From CAYPEK01 sp964409645 (lineage in GTDB: Bacteria; UBP15; UBA6099), in assembly GCA_964409645.1 (NCBI GenBank), contig CAYPEK010000044.1, positions 1 through 32,180 on the forward strand: a DNA stretch of 32,180 nt, given 5' to 3'. The position numbers were made by a program, and so were the translations under genes. The notes beneath the pieces are model-generated. The model worked only from the letters and a program-made list of their open reading frames with translations, did no database searches and was not told where the DNA came from. Of the stretch, positions 1 to 8,832 are shown in pieces. Numbering within the stretch: position 1 is the first letter of the stretch; every line of letters begins with the position of its first letter.

Positions 1-1
1 T

Positions 2-1792
2 TCGATGCGGCTTTACAAGGTGCAGTTGCCGCTCGGCGGCGGCGGAACACTAGATGCCGAAGAGATGCACCTGAGGATTAATTTCTGGAGAGTTTTAACA
101 TTCAAGCAGCCCGCCGACCCAAGGCACAGATACCATTTCTGGCGCTGGGTATCTCTGCACAGACCGGCAATCGATCCGCTTTCTTTCTACAAGCCCGTGA
201 TTCGTATAAGCTCCAGCCAAATCAAAGACAAAGGTGAGGTCTGGTTCCTCCTCCCGCTCACGGCGATGAAATGGTTTGTCAGCACTCTTTTCATGAGCCT
301 CTGGGGCCTTAACTATGTGCGCATATACCGAGGAACCATCATAATATCCGGCAAACCGGGCAGAAGAAAATCGGAAACAATCATCGAGGACCTCGCCGGC
401 GAATTCACATCCCACGGGCAGACCGTCAAAGTCCGGCGCCTTTCATGCGGCATAGGCGACGGTTCGCTCGAAATTCACTACCCCCGCACAGGCCCGCTGC
501 ACGAAGGCCGCCTTTCGGTCCGTAAGATGAGACTCGAAGCGCTGTCCGCCCTCAAAGTGCCGCGAATTCTTTCGGGGCCCGTCGATATAGACGCCGTGAT
601 TACAGGGACAGTCGCCGACCTTGAAATGTCGGGCCATATCAGTTCATCGATGCTTATGATTCGCACGGAGCCCATTCTTGATTTCAGATCGCCAATGCGG
701 CTGAAAGGCACCGAGCTGATTCTCGAACACATGCAAGGCCGGGTGGGTGAATACCTGCTCGAAGGGTCCCTTACAACAGATGTCGAAACGGATATCTCCG
801 ATCTCCGCCTCAAGGGCCGCGGGGTCGGCAGAGCCTCGCAGTCGATCCTCAAAATGCTCTCTCTCAAACCGTTTATAGAATATGCCGATCTTGAAGCGGA
901 CGTATCGCTCAAGGGCGACCTCAACGAATTCGAAAAATTCTCCGCCGATATCACTCTGCATCTAAAAAATGCTGGGATCGATTTTACCCAAGTCGGCGAA
1001 GGCACCATGAAAGACTTCCCACTAAAGCAAATTCCCGAAGCGCACCTTCACCTGCTGATCGACCAAGGCACGCTCATTTTCGACAGATGCTCCGCTCGCG
1101 CAGGCAGCCTCTCCGCCACGTGTGATGGGAAAATTGTGATGTTCTTCCACCCCGAGCTCGACAAGGTTTATCGCTCTGAGTTTGACCTTGAGTTCTCGGT
1201 GGACTGCCCGGACATTCAGGCCGCCGCCAATCTTTTCTCACTCGAAAAATATGATTTCTCCGGATCGACTTCGGCAGAGTTCAAACTCGAATGTAATTAC
1301 GGTTTCGAGCTTCAGCAGGGACTCGACCTGATCTACTCGGTGCCGGTCGAAATGTCCGATGCGGTTCTTCAGACAATTAAATCCTACTTCTTCAGGCTCG
1401 ACGGGTTCGGCCACCTCTCGGCACAAAACATCCGGCTTTCGGGAATTCCGTTGCGCGATGTCAAAGCAGTAAAACTCCCCGTGGAGCTGTCTTTCGATGA
1501 ACTCGGCATAGATTTCGTGCTCGAAAAAGAACGTTTCCGCTGGGAAAACGGCGTCTGTCGCAGCAAATGGTTCAGCCTCACCCTCGAAGGCGGCATCGGC
1601 TTCTTCGACAAACAACTGTTGCTCGAAGGTGAGATTTCAGCCACTCCGGAAAAACTTCGGGAATCCAGACTCTTCAAACTGATCCCTGCTTCCGAAAGCA
1701 TAGCGAAACGGATACGCAAACCGTTCCATGTATCAGGTAACACTAACGAACTTACTCCGACAGAAATCCTCAGACAGATTTTCAGATTCTGA
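2..1792 (+). CDS. AsmA-like envelope protein, 5' end cut by window edge
   Basis: The reading frame is open from the first codon of the window, so the true start probably lies upstream; the first ATG is at 5. About 596 residues are visible. They are rich in alternating beta-strand patterns (for example SADITLHLKNAGIDF and KWFSLTLEGGIGFF). The C-terminus, with RKPFHVSGN followed by LTPTEILRQIF, resembles the end of AsmA/DUF3971-type proteins. Known members have an N-terminal membrane anchor and a long beta-rich groove, and are linked to lipid movement or outer-membrane assembly. The anchor would be in the missing part. The gene runs towards the dockerin gene on the other strand and shares a terminator with it. 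The family call rests on pattern, not on a catalytic motif. Confidence 0.6.
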   Translation, partial: SMRLYKVQLPLGGGGTLDAEEMHLRINFWRVLTFKQPADPRHRYHFWRWVSLHRPAIDPLSFYKPVIRISSSQIKDKGEVWFLLPLTAMKWFVSTLFMSLWGLNYVRIYRGTIIISGKPGRRKSETIIEDLAGEFTSHGQTVKVRRLSCGIGDGSLEIHYPRTGPLHEGRLSVRKMRLEALSALKVPRILSGPVDIDAVITGTVADLEMSGHISSSMLMIRTEPILDFRSPMRLKGTELILEHMQGRVGEYLLEGSLTTDVETDISDLRLKGRGVGRASQSILKMLSLKPFIEYADLEADVSLKGDLNEFEKFSADITLHLKNAGIDFTQVGEGTMKDFPLKQIPEAHLHLLIDQGTLIFDRCSARAGSLSATCDGKIVMFFHPELDKVYRSEFDLEFSVDCPDIQAAANLFSLEKYDFSGSTSAEFKLECNYGFELQQGLDLIYSVPVEMSDAVLQTIKSYFFRLDGFGHLSAQNIRLSGIPLRDVKAVKLPVELSFDELGIDFVLEKERFRWENGVCRSKWFSLTLEGGIGFFDKQLLLEGEISATPEKLRESRLFKLIPASESIAKRIRKPFHVSGNTNELTPTEILRQIFRF

Positions 1793-1847
1793 TAAGCTCT
1801 TAAAGTCGGCTGTACGGGCGCTCGTTCGCCCCATAGTCTGCAATGAA

Positions 1848-1881
1848 AAAAGCCCGCGGGGGGAATCCCTCCGCGGGCTTT
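1848..1881. terminator. Bidirectional rho-independent terminator
   Basis: The arms AAAGCCCGCGG and CCGCGGGCTTT enclose a short loop between two convergent genes. Read on the minus strand the hairpin is followed by a run of six T, so it fits the end of the dockerin gene best. On the plus strand the T stretch is weaker (TTTGTCTCGTTT), but it can still serve the AsmA-like gene. Confidence 0.85.
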
Positions 1882-1920
1882 GTCTCGTTTACTATTTCGC
1901 CCTCTTGGGGCAGGCTGCTC

Positions 1921-4900
1921 TTAGTTCGTGCAGCTCTTTGTCGCGCAGCAGGAAGGCAGCGGCGCTTTGGACTGGCAGAGAACCGCGCCCGATATCGTCG
2001 AAGACGAAATTGTCTGCCCGTAAAATTTCTTCATATAAATAATGTCCGTCAGATTAATATTACCGTCACTGTTGAAATCCGCCCACGCTCTGTAACACGC
2101 ATCGCCTGCTGCGGCGCCGTAGGCATTCTTGATGAGAAGTATGTCGGTCAGGTTGACGTCTTTATCGCAGTTCGGGTTCCCTATGTCGCCGCCGTTGCCT
2201 GTGTCCGGAGAGGCGACATCCGTGCCTTTCGCCGTCACTGTCGATGCCGTTGTCGGCAGCGTCAGTCCGGTCTTTAGTGTCATGTAGCACGAATCCGCCG
2301 TCTTGGATGCACACCCCACCGAATACGTGTCGAGCGGGAGTTTCAATCTCACTGTGTACGTATGACCTGTCTGACCGGTCGGCGCAGCCATGCCGGGCAC
2401 TATGCCGTCATCTCCCACTGTTCCTATGGAGATGATCGTGCTGGGCGCAGCGTCGTCAACCAGTTCCACCGTGGCTCCGGCAAGATTTGTGTATGTCGGA
2501 GTTATCGGAGTTTTCATGCAGTCCGTTGTGCTCGCACATTGCGGATCCGTATAACTCGCGATCCTGATCTCTCCGCCCGTGCCGCCGCCTGTCGGTTTCA
2601 GCGTGGTGGGGCAGCTATCCGGATTCGTCGTGCAGTAAGTTGTTACGTTGGGTTCGACAGTAATTTTGCCGCTTGTCGAACTGGGCATGCTGGATATCGT
2701 CTTGTCGGATTCTTTACACGTCGGCATGTGCACATAAGATACGCCTACGTAGCAGTCCGTGCAGGTAGCCGAGACTCCCGCGTCCGATTTTATGTAATCC
2801 GTCCCGAACGACTGCACCGGTGTGGACCCGTTCAGTTTTGTGGCGCATGTCGTGGGTGAAGTGCACAGATACACGTTGTACCCTTCGCCGGAATCGTACG
2901 AGCTGTCGTCGCTTGTGGAAGCCAGCCATGTTGCTTTGACTCCGTGCTGCGAGTTGTATTCGTAAGCAGAAACCGTGCCGGGAGTTTTGCAGGGCTGCGC
3001 GCCGGTATAACACACGTAGCAGTTGGTTGTATCCGCGCTCTCGTATTTCGTGCTTGTATTTCCTGATGCATCCTTCGCGGTGATGCAGTAAGTGTATGCT
3101 TCCACCGAAGTACTGACCGACGGATCTGCAAATTCCGCGGTGTCAAAGTCCGTTGCATCCGTTAATTCGTCATTCGTGAATTTTGTTGCCGAATTACACG
3201 TGGTGAGGTCCCCTTGGCATCTGTATGCTGAGTAGGATATCGCACCTTTGTCTTCCACTGCAGCCCACTTAATATTGCAAGCGCCGTCCTCTGTACTGTA
3301 TTCAGAATTATCGGCGTCTATCTCAGGCTTGTCAGGCGCCTTGGTATCCACAGGAGTACATGCAACGGGTGTCGGAATCGGGTCTTTCCTCGAATATTTA
3401 CCGAAAGCGTTGTATCCATATACGCGGTAACAGTATTTTGTGTTGTTAGTCAATCCCGTGCTGTCGGTGTAGCTTGGCGAACTGCTGATACCGACGGTTG
3501 CTATGGGCGTTCCGCTTCCGGGGTCGTTGACTGTCGTTATGGAGCAGTCGTTATTCGTGGCCGCAGCTCTCATCACCTTGTATCCAAGCAGTTCGAATGC
3601 CGTCGGGAAGTTGCAGTCAACAAACGTCCCGTCGTCTCCTTCGCATATCTTGTTCCATTCGAGTTTGCACGAATTTCCTTCCGTCAACGGAGTGGTCGTC
3701 ATTTCATCACCACTTGTCTGGTTCGTCGGCCAGAACGGAGCGTAGTCGTACGATGTCGCGGTTATCGTGAGGCATTTCATGTATGTTGATATCGTGTCAA
3801 ACGCGCTGCAATTGGAGTCCGTGCCGACTTTGTTCGGACACGTTCCGGCAGTTTTACAGTTGTCGCAAGCCTCAACGTAAAAACACCATGTCTCCGCTTC
3901 TCCGAAACCGTCATCTTTCGAATAGTACAGAGTATTGGCCGAAGTCGGCTGATTCTGCGTATTATATAAAGTGTACCCATTAATCGAAGTCGTACCGGTT
4001 TTCACATTGCACGAACCCGGTTTCGTCGGATCCTGATAGCAGCCGTAGAAATTGTATTTCTCGACATCCTCGTCCGAAACCACCGCCCAAGAAGAATCGA
4101 TCGCCGCTTTGCTGAGCTGCAGGGTTATACCGAGCGTATCGACTTTCGAAGGCGGCTTGAGGTCTTCCGGCACACAACTTGTGGATGTCCATGTTGACTC
4201 GTTGTTACCGACGTCTATCGCCTGTATTTCATAGCTGTATGTCGAGCCGTTTACAAGTGTCTCGTCGCTGTCCGTGTACTGTTCGCCGAGGATCGTCAAA
4301 CCGTTCAACTGGCTTCCCGACCTTTTGATATTGTAACCGTAGAGCGTGGTGTCGCCCGCAGGGCCACTCCATGTGCAAAGACATTTTTTCTGGCTTCCGT
4401 CGGGTGTCGAACAAGCCGCGCTTGTCGGCGGATCCGGGGCCTTCCAGTCTTCCACGCGGCAGCCTTCCGACGCCGTCCATTTGGACCTGTCCGTTTCTCC
4501 GGAAGCCGCTGTCGATGCTGAAAAGAAGAAATAGTGAGTTGTTCCGTCTAAGCTTGCTTGAGGAACGGTATATGATACTGTGTGCGCAGTCCTCAAATCA
4601 GTTGTGATGTCCAGATCGGTAAGATGGGTAGCTGTTGAGGAATCATTTGTGGTGTTATGATAAATCATATATTTTTCAGCGAATGCGTCAGGCGAGGGGT
4701 TGATCGTGATAACACACTGGTTGTTCGCCGGTTTTGTTGTGCTCTTTGTGCACGCGGGATCGTCGCCCGAGCCGTTTGCCTGACAAGCGATCGACTTGTA
4801 TAGCGGGGCCGCCGGCTTTCCGGCGTTGCCGAGCGTGGTTTCCATTGTCTCTTTCACCATCATAATACCGGCCGTAAGGTCAACAACCCAGAACGCTGTT

Positions 4901-6171
4901 CCGCCGGAGAGATTGATTTCGCCGGTGAGCGTCAGCGTTCTCAGTCTTGAACTCTTGTCTCCGATGATTGTTTTATTACCGGTTTTTGTCGTTACCGCGT
5001 TCTTTGCGATCATTATCAGATTGTGGCTGTTGGTTCCCAACCCGACTTTGAACTTTGATTCACCTTCGTTACCTACAACTATTTTGCATCCGAGGATGTC
5101 CGATGTGTTTGGGTTCGACACGCACTCGCCGTCCCAGAGCACGCTGACGAGGTTCTTGTCCGCGCCGGCCGCTTCGGGAGCATACGTTACGGCAAATACA
5201 TTCGGGAAATAAATATCCGCGGGATTCGGGTCCGTTATGTCGGGGTTGAAGAACATGAGCAGATAACCTTCGATCGGGCCGGAGCTCGCCGTCGGCGTGC
5301 TGCCTTTCAGGACCATCTTTCCGCAAACCACAGTATCGTTAGGCAACGCGGAGTATCCCAACCCTGCGCCCAACGAATACCCGAGAATGTCCGTGTTTTC
5401 CGAGTTAGCTACTATCGACTGCACACCCGCCGAGTTAGGTTCTCCGCAGGTATCGCCTTCAGGGTCGTTTACCGTCGAGTCCGCCGATCCGGCGCACGAA
5501 GGCTGCCCCGAATAGTTGTTCGAACACTTTTCGTATGAGTTTGCGACCGAGCAGTTGTCAACCGGCGGTGTTTCGTATTTTGTGATCCACGTCGTGAGAC
5601 TGGCGCACGGAGCCGTGCTCTTCTCGGGCAACATGGAAATAACGTTTCCGCGGTTGTCGGATGCGGCGATAAAATATTTAATCACATCGCCGGTCACCCA
5701 CGAACTGTCGATCGGGATATCCGCTTTGAACTTTCCCGTTTCGGAGTCAAAAGCCATCGAAACCTGCTCAGCCTGATCGACATCCGGGTCTTTGTAATAA
5801 TAAACTATCGGGTTTGCTAATCCCGGTATTTTGCATGATGCGTCAGGCATATCCGTCTGCCCGTTCGCATTCGGTATGCACGTCGGGTTCGGGCTGATCG
5901 TGGTGTCTGTCAACATGTACCAGTCACCCATGTCGCAGTCCGTCCGGTCACATGCCGCGCCGCAACATGCCTTCTGCTGAAGGTCGCCCGAAATCGACGC
6001 GTAAACCGTGAACGACGGTTGGCCCACTACCGCAGACGCGTTCGATACATCCGACAATATCGGTGTGAACGGAATCGTCGGGATTTTGAATGTGAACGAT
6101 GCCGCAAGCGCCCTTCCGGATACAGCCAGTGTTAGTCCGATGATAAACAGCCATATCATCCGCTTTTTCAT
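1921..6171 (-). CDS. Large secreted Cys-rich protein with FN3-like domains and C-terminal dockerin
   Basis: This encodes about 1416 residues. I chose the ATG at 6171 because AGGAGG (6180-6185) lies 8 bases upstream. In-frame ATGs at 6177 and 6246 are less likely: the first is too close to the RBS and the second falls inside the probable promoter. The start gives a clear signal peptide (MKKRMIWLFIIGLTLAVSGRALA). The middle carries several fibronectin-III-like segments, recognisable by repeated W-x-x-x-x-D and YCYRVYGYNAFGKYS or YSYEIQAIDVGNNES type strands. These segments contain many Cys pairs, which suggests disulfides outside the cytoplasm. Residues about 1332-1385 form a type I dockerin, followed by a short tail with five Cys. 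No catalytic domain is recognisable. It may be a surface adhesin or a scaffold-bound protein, but that is inference. Confidence 0.85.
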   Translation of the reverse strand: MKKRMIWLFIIGLTLAVSGRALAASFTFKIPTIPFTPILSDVSNASAVVGQPSFTVYASISGDLQQKACCGAACDRTDCDMGDWYMLTDTTISPNPTCIPNANGQTDMPDASCKIPGLANPIVYYYKDPDVDQAEQVSMAFDSETGKFKADIPIDSSWVTGDVIKYFIAASDNRGNVISMLPEKSTAPCASLTTWITKYETPPVDNCSVANSYEKCSNNYSGQPSCAGSADSTVNDPEGDTCGEPNSAGVQSIVANSENTDILGYSLGAGLGYSALPNDTVVCGKMVLKGSTPTASSGPIEGYLLMFFNPDITDPNPADIYFPNVFAVTYAPEAAGADKNLVSVLWDGECVSNPNTSDILGCKIVVGNEGESKFKVGLGTNSHNLIMIAKNAVTTKTGNKTIIGDKSSRLRTLTLTGEINLSGGTAFWVVDLTAGIMMVKETMETTLGNAGKPAAPLYKSIACQANGSGDDPACTKSTTKPANNQCVITINPSPDAFAEKYMIYHNTTNDSSTATHLTDLDITTDLRTAHTVSYTVPQASLDGTTHYFFFSASTAASGETDRSKWTASEGCRVEDWKAPDPPTSAACSTPDGSQKKCLCTWSGPAGDTTLYGYNIKRSGSQLNGLTILGEQYTDSDETLVNGSTYSYEIQAIDVGNNESTWTSTSCVPEDLKPPSKVDTLGITLQLSKAAIDSSWAVVSDEDVEKYNFYGCYQDPTKPGSCNVKTGTTSINGYTLYNTQNQPTSANTLYYSKDDGFGEAETWCFYVEACDNCKTAGTCPNKVGTDSNCSAFDTISTYMKCLTITATSYDYAPFWPTNQTSGDEMTTTPLTEGNSCKLEWNKICEGDDGTFVDCNFPTAFELLGYKVMRAAATNNDCSITTVNDPGSGTPIATVGISSSPSYTDSTGLTNNTKYCYRVYGYNAFGKYSRKDPIPTPVACTPVDTKAPDKPEIDADNSEYSTEDGACNIKWAAVEDKGAISYSAYRCQGDLTTCNSATKFTNDELTDATDFDTAEFADPSVSTSVEAYTYCITAKDASGNTSTKYESADTTNCYVCYTGAQPCKTPGTVSAYEYNSQHGVKATWLASTSDDSSYDSGEGYNVYLCTSPTTCATKLNGSTPVQSFGTDYIKSDAGVSATCTDCYVGVSYVHMPTCKESDKTISSMPSSTSGKITVEPNVTTYCTTNPDSCPTTLKPTGGGTGGEIRIASYTDPQCASTTDCMKTPITPTYTNLAGATVELVDDAAPSTIISIGTVGDDGIVPGMAAPTGQTGHTYTVRLKLPLDTYSVGCASKTADSCYMTLKTGLTLPTTASTVTAKGTDVASPDTGNGGDIGNPNCDKDVNLTDILLIKNAYGAAAGDACYRAWADFNSDGNINLTDIIYMKKFYGQTISSSTISGAVLCQSKAPLPSCCATKSCTN
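2017..2178 (-). other. Type I dockerin domain (two calcium-binding repeats)
   Basis: Two F-hand-like repeats are visible. The second is canonical, DFNSDGNINLTD, followed by IIYMKKFYG. The first reads NPNCDKDVNLTD, followed by ILLIKNAYG, with N in place of the first calcium-binding D. Dockerins bind cohesin modules on scaffold or cell-surface proteins; no cohesin gene is visible in this window. The dockerin is not the very end of the protein: about 31 residues follow, ending in a Cys cluster. Confidence 0.85.
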
Positions 6172-6234
6172 TTTCATTCCCTCCTGCTTTTTCATTATCT
6201 TCTCCGCATTTTTGCGCTTCAATTTGTATCTATA

Positions 6235-6250
6235 TGCAATTTTCATGCCA
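6235..6250 (-). promoter_or_regulatory. Putative sigma-54 (-24/-12) promoter of the dockerin gene
   Basis: The minus strand reads TGGCATGAAAATTGCA. This matches the sigma-54 consensus TGGCACG-N4-TTGCW except for C to T at one position, and has the required GG-N10-GC spacing. A start of transcription near 6224 would leave a leader of about 50 bases before the start codon at 6171. Sigma-54 promoters need an ATP-driven activator bound upstream; the inverted repeat at 6331-6348 lies at a suitable distance. Confidence 0.6.
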
Positions 6251-6330
6251 TCGCATGCAAAAAAACGCTTTTAAATAACGCTTTATTTGCACGTTTTTTT
6301 AAAATGAACTCTTTGTTGAATCTCTCGGAG

Positions 6331-6348
6331 TGTTGCACTTTTGCAACA
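6331..6348. promoter_or_regulatory. Inverted repeat, possible activator-binding site
   Basis: TGTTGCA and TGCAACA form perfect 7-base arms around CTTT. The centre is about 115 bases upstream of the predicted sigma-54 transcription start of the dockerin gene, within the usual range for an enhancer-binding activator. It is not a terminator for the gene ending at 6382, because no T run follows it on that strand. Confidence 0.4.
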
Positions 6349-6381
6349 TGTGTGGTTTTTTTGCATCAATACTTTTATATA

Positions 6382-7299
6382 TTATATCTGATTAATTAAT
6401 AATGGTTTACTTTCTATATGGTCCTTTTTGAAATACATTATCAATATCACTTCTGTCTGTTTGGTCGGATCGATATTCACTACAACCTTATCGCATAAGT
6501 ATCGCGTTAAGTAAATGCCTCGACCACCCGACGCTATCAGGTCTTCCGGGGCCGGATTTACACCTTTATTCAATTGGCCGAGTACTTTTTCCTTCGTCAG
6601 TATCCCGCTCGTATCCAGTATGACAACCACGAGCTTTTTATTATCCACTCCATAACGGATATATACTTCTTCGTTTTCTTTTAGTTTTACATTAATTCCC
6701 TTCTCATAGCCATAAGCATGGTATATGGCATTCGTGCCCATCTCAACCAGTCCTGTTTTGAGCCCGTACAGTTTTTCTTCATCCAGATAATCCGCGGCGT
6801 AGTCGAGAATTTCCTGAACGCCGGCTTTCAGCATTTTCGTCTCTGTAATCTTTATTTTTTTGATTTCCCGCGAGCCGTCGAGGTAGTTCTCTATCCCGAA
6901 AATGTTTTCACCGGTTATAAGATTATCCACCGTTTTGACGATCTCGGCGGGAGCGTCCATTTTGCAGATAATATTGAATACGCCTTTATCTAAGGCCATT
7001 TTTATGTAATCATCCACATTGAAACCGGTGATCATTCCGGTCTTTACTTCCGGGTCTATGTTTTTGATGGCTTCTATTGTTCCGAACCCGTTCAGGCCGG
7101 GCATGTTTATGTCGGTGAGCACAAAATTATATTTCTGGCCGCCGGATTCCAGATTCTTTTTAAATATCTCGACCGCTTCTTCGCCCGACGCCGCGAATTC
7201 GGCCTTATAATCTCTCCTCTTGGAAAATATGTCTTCAAAAAACGCCCTGACGGACCGTGAATCATCAACTATGAGAATATGTTTCTTCGCAGATTTCAT
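6382..7299 (-). CDS. Response regulator receiver fused to anti-sigma-type (RsbW-like) ATPase domain
   Basis: This encodes 305 residues. Residues about 6-125 are a receiver domain: acidic pair D12-D13, phosphoacceptor D63 in VLTDINMPG, T91 and K113. Residues about 155-290 are a GHKL ATPase of the RsbW/SpoIIAB type, with an N box in GLVEMGTNAIYHAYG, a G1 box LDTSG and a G2 box GGRGIYLTRYLCD. There is no His-containing dimerisation domain, so it is not an ordinary sensor kinase. RsbW-like kinases phosphorylate STAS antagonists and bind sigma factors. Here the receiver could switch that activity in response to a histidine kinase. The STAS gene sits 81 bases upstream on the same strand and is the likely partner. 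No sigma factor or PP2C phosphatase gene is adjacent. Confidence 0.85.
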   Translation of the reverse strand: MKSAKKHILIVDDSRSVRAFFEDIFSKRRDYKAEFAASGEEAVEIFKKNLESGGQKYNFVLTDINMPGLNGFGTIEAIKNIDPEVKTGMITGFNVDDYIKMALDKGVFNIICKMDAPAEIVKTVDNLITGENIFGIENYLDGSREIKKIKITETKMLKAGVQEILDYAADYLDEEKLYGLKTGLVEMGTNAIYHAYGYEKGINVKLKENEEVYIRYGVDNKKLVVVILDTSGILTKEKVLGQLNKGVNPAPEDLIASGGRGIYLTRYLCDKVVVNIDPTKQTEVILIMYFKKDHIESKPLLINQI

Positions 7300-7380
7300 C
7301 TATCGGTTCGGACACCCTCCCGCGGATGCCCGTTTTTATTGCAAATGTCAGACGCCCTACTCCGGCGCCGCCATCAGGAC

Positions 7381-7683
7381 TCAGCGGATGGTTATGATTT
7401 TATCAAGTCGTGTCGCTTTCAGTACTTTCCTTATGTCGTTGTTGATGTTCATAAGCGAGAACTTTCCGCCCTTTTCGGACACGCTCGCCGCTATTTTGTT
7501 GAACATCCCCAGCGTCATACTGTAGAGGGTTATCACATTAGTCAGGTCCAGCACAATATCCTTCGCGCCTGCGCCTATTTCCTCGACTATTTTTGCCTCG
7601 ACTTCCTTATAGTTGTCGAAGTGGATTTCCTCTTCCGGTTTTATGATTACAGTGGTTCCTTCCCGCGTCACGTTGATTTCCAT
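7381..7683 (-). CDS. STAS-domain protein, anti-sigma factor antagonist (SpoIIAA/RsbV-like)
   Basis: This is a 100-residue single-domain STAS protein, the usual size for this family. The segment DLTNVITLYSMTLGMF aligns with the SpoIIAA phosphorylation loop (DSSGLG). S55 falls on the phosphorylated Ser, but the flanking D, S and G are replaced by Y, M and T. In the known system the unphosphorylated antagonist binds the anti-sigma kinase and frees the sigma factor. It is the first gene of a pair with the receiver-ATPase gene, which supports a partner switch. An AAAGGA-type RBS lies about 11 bases upstream of the ATG. Confidence 0.85.
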   Translation of the reverse strand: MEINVTREGTTVIIKPEEEIHFDNYKEVEAKIVEEIGAGAKDIVLDLTNVITLYSMTLGMFNKIAASVSEKGGKFSLMNINNDIRKVLKATRLDKIITIR

Positions 7684-7751
7684 CTCACTGCATCCTTTCT
7701 ACTTTTATTCCCTTTGCCGCTTCAAGTTAAACATTTATTCCGAAATTTTTC

Positions 7752-7780
7752 AATATAAATTTTTTTAATCCGGTAATTAA
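7752..7780 (-). promoter_or_regulatory. Weak candidate promoter of the STAS / receiver-ATPase pair
   Basis: On the minus strand TTAATT and TATATT are separated by 17 bases, about 70 bases before the STAS start. The -35 match is poor and the surroundings are AT-rich, so chance is a real alternative. Confidence 0.3.
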
Positions 7781-7842
7781 CTTTTATAAACTTTTCCTGC
7801 TCGCCGATAAATTCATTCAAGCGACGGATACGTTTTAGCAAC

Positions 7843-8832
7843 CTACTTCACTTCGGGCAACGGCTTCTCTCGCTCCGCCGCCGGCAGCTTCCGCCATGCG
7901 TCCGCCGCCTCTTTGCCCGCCGTTTCCTCCGGCAGAATCAGCGTCAGCGCCTTGTGGTGCACCTCGATATCGATCGGCGTCATCCCCATCACTTCGCCGT
8001 CAACGTGATACCACGCGTTCGGCACCGTCTCGATGCGCATCTTCTTCGCCCGGCAGTGCGCCGCGCTGAACTTGTCAATGAACCGGTAGTAGTCGCGCCG
8101 CCCCTTGATGAAGTTGATCACGAGCTGCACTATGCCGATCGGCGATTTGTGCTGGAACACGCACACATCGAGGAACCCGTCCTTGATGCTGAACCGGGAC
8201 CTGATGCCGAGGAACCCGTCGAAGCTCGTCCCGTTCCCGACCACCGTGTTGAACGTCGAGAATGTGATCTCCTGCTCGTCGTCGAACACGATCTTCATTA
8301 TCTGGCGGCCCTTGTCGAACGCCTGCCTGAACGCCGCGATCACGTACGCGAGCACGCCGAAGTATTTCTTGATCTTCGGGTTGACGAGATGCGCGATCTT
8401 CGCTTCGATCCCGACTCCGAGCATCCAGATGTAGTAGCGGTCGCCCACCTTGCCCACATCCACCTCGACCGGTGTGCCTTCGAGGATGCACTTTGCCGCG
8501 ACGTCGAAGTTGGACGAGATCTTCACCTCGGAGCAGAATACATTCGTGCTGCCGTTGGCGATGATGCCCATCCGGGCGCCCGAGTGGGCCATCCCGTTCG
8601 TCACCTCGTTCACCGTGCCGTCGCCGCCCGCCGCGACGATGCAGTAATACTTGCCCGTCTTCGCGGCTTCCCGCGCCAGCTCCGCCGCGTGCATCGGGCC
8701 CTGAGTCAGCCCGAACTCGACCTCGCACTGCGAATCATGTTTCTTGAACGCCGCCACGATTTCGCTTTTCGAGAAATCGAGATCCCTGCGGCCGGCCTTA
8801 CCGTTCAAAACAACATAGATCTTTCTTCCCAT
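7843..8832 (-). CDS. DAGK-family lipid kinase (YegS/BmrU-like)
   Basis: This encodes 329 residues, close to the family norm. The N-terminal diacylglycerol-kinase catalytic domain has the nucleotide-binding motif GGDGTVNEV at 69-77, and NGSTN at about 93-97 in place of the common LGTGN. The C-terminal half has the family's beta-rich pattern, including VGNGTSFDGFLGI and a WYHVDGE segment. Members phosphorylate diacylglycerol or related lipids at the inner membrane, and some act on other lipids, so the substrate is open. The gene stands alone, about 150 bases downstream of the CHAT gene on the same strand. Its base composition is clearly more GC-rich than that gene. Confidence 0.85.
   Translation of the reverse strand: MGRKIYVVLNGKAGRRDLDFSKSEIVAAFKKHDSQCEVEFGLTQGPMHAAELAREAAKTGKYYCIVAAGGDGTVNEVTNGMAHSGARMGIIANGSTNVFCSEVKISSNFDVAAKCILEGTPVEVDVGKVGDRYYIWMLGVGIEAKIAHLVNPKIKKYFGVLAYVIAAFRQAFDKGRQIMKIVFDDEQEITFSTFNTVVGNGTSFDGFLGIRSRFSIKDGFLDVCVFQHKSPIGIVQLVINFIKGRRDYYRFIDKFSAAHCRAKKMRIETVPNAWYHVDGEVMGMTPIDIEVHHKALTLILPEETAGKEAADAWRKLPAAEREKPLPEVK

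Noticed and set aside
1921..6171. Cellulosome component
   Set aside because: No glycoside hydrolase, carbohydrate-binding module or cohesin is recognisable; a dockerin alone is not enough.
6331..6348. Inverted repeat as a terminator of the receiver-ATPase gene
   Set aside because: On the relevant strand no T run follows the hairpin; its position fits a regulatory site better.
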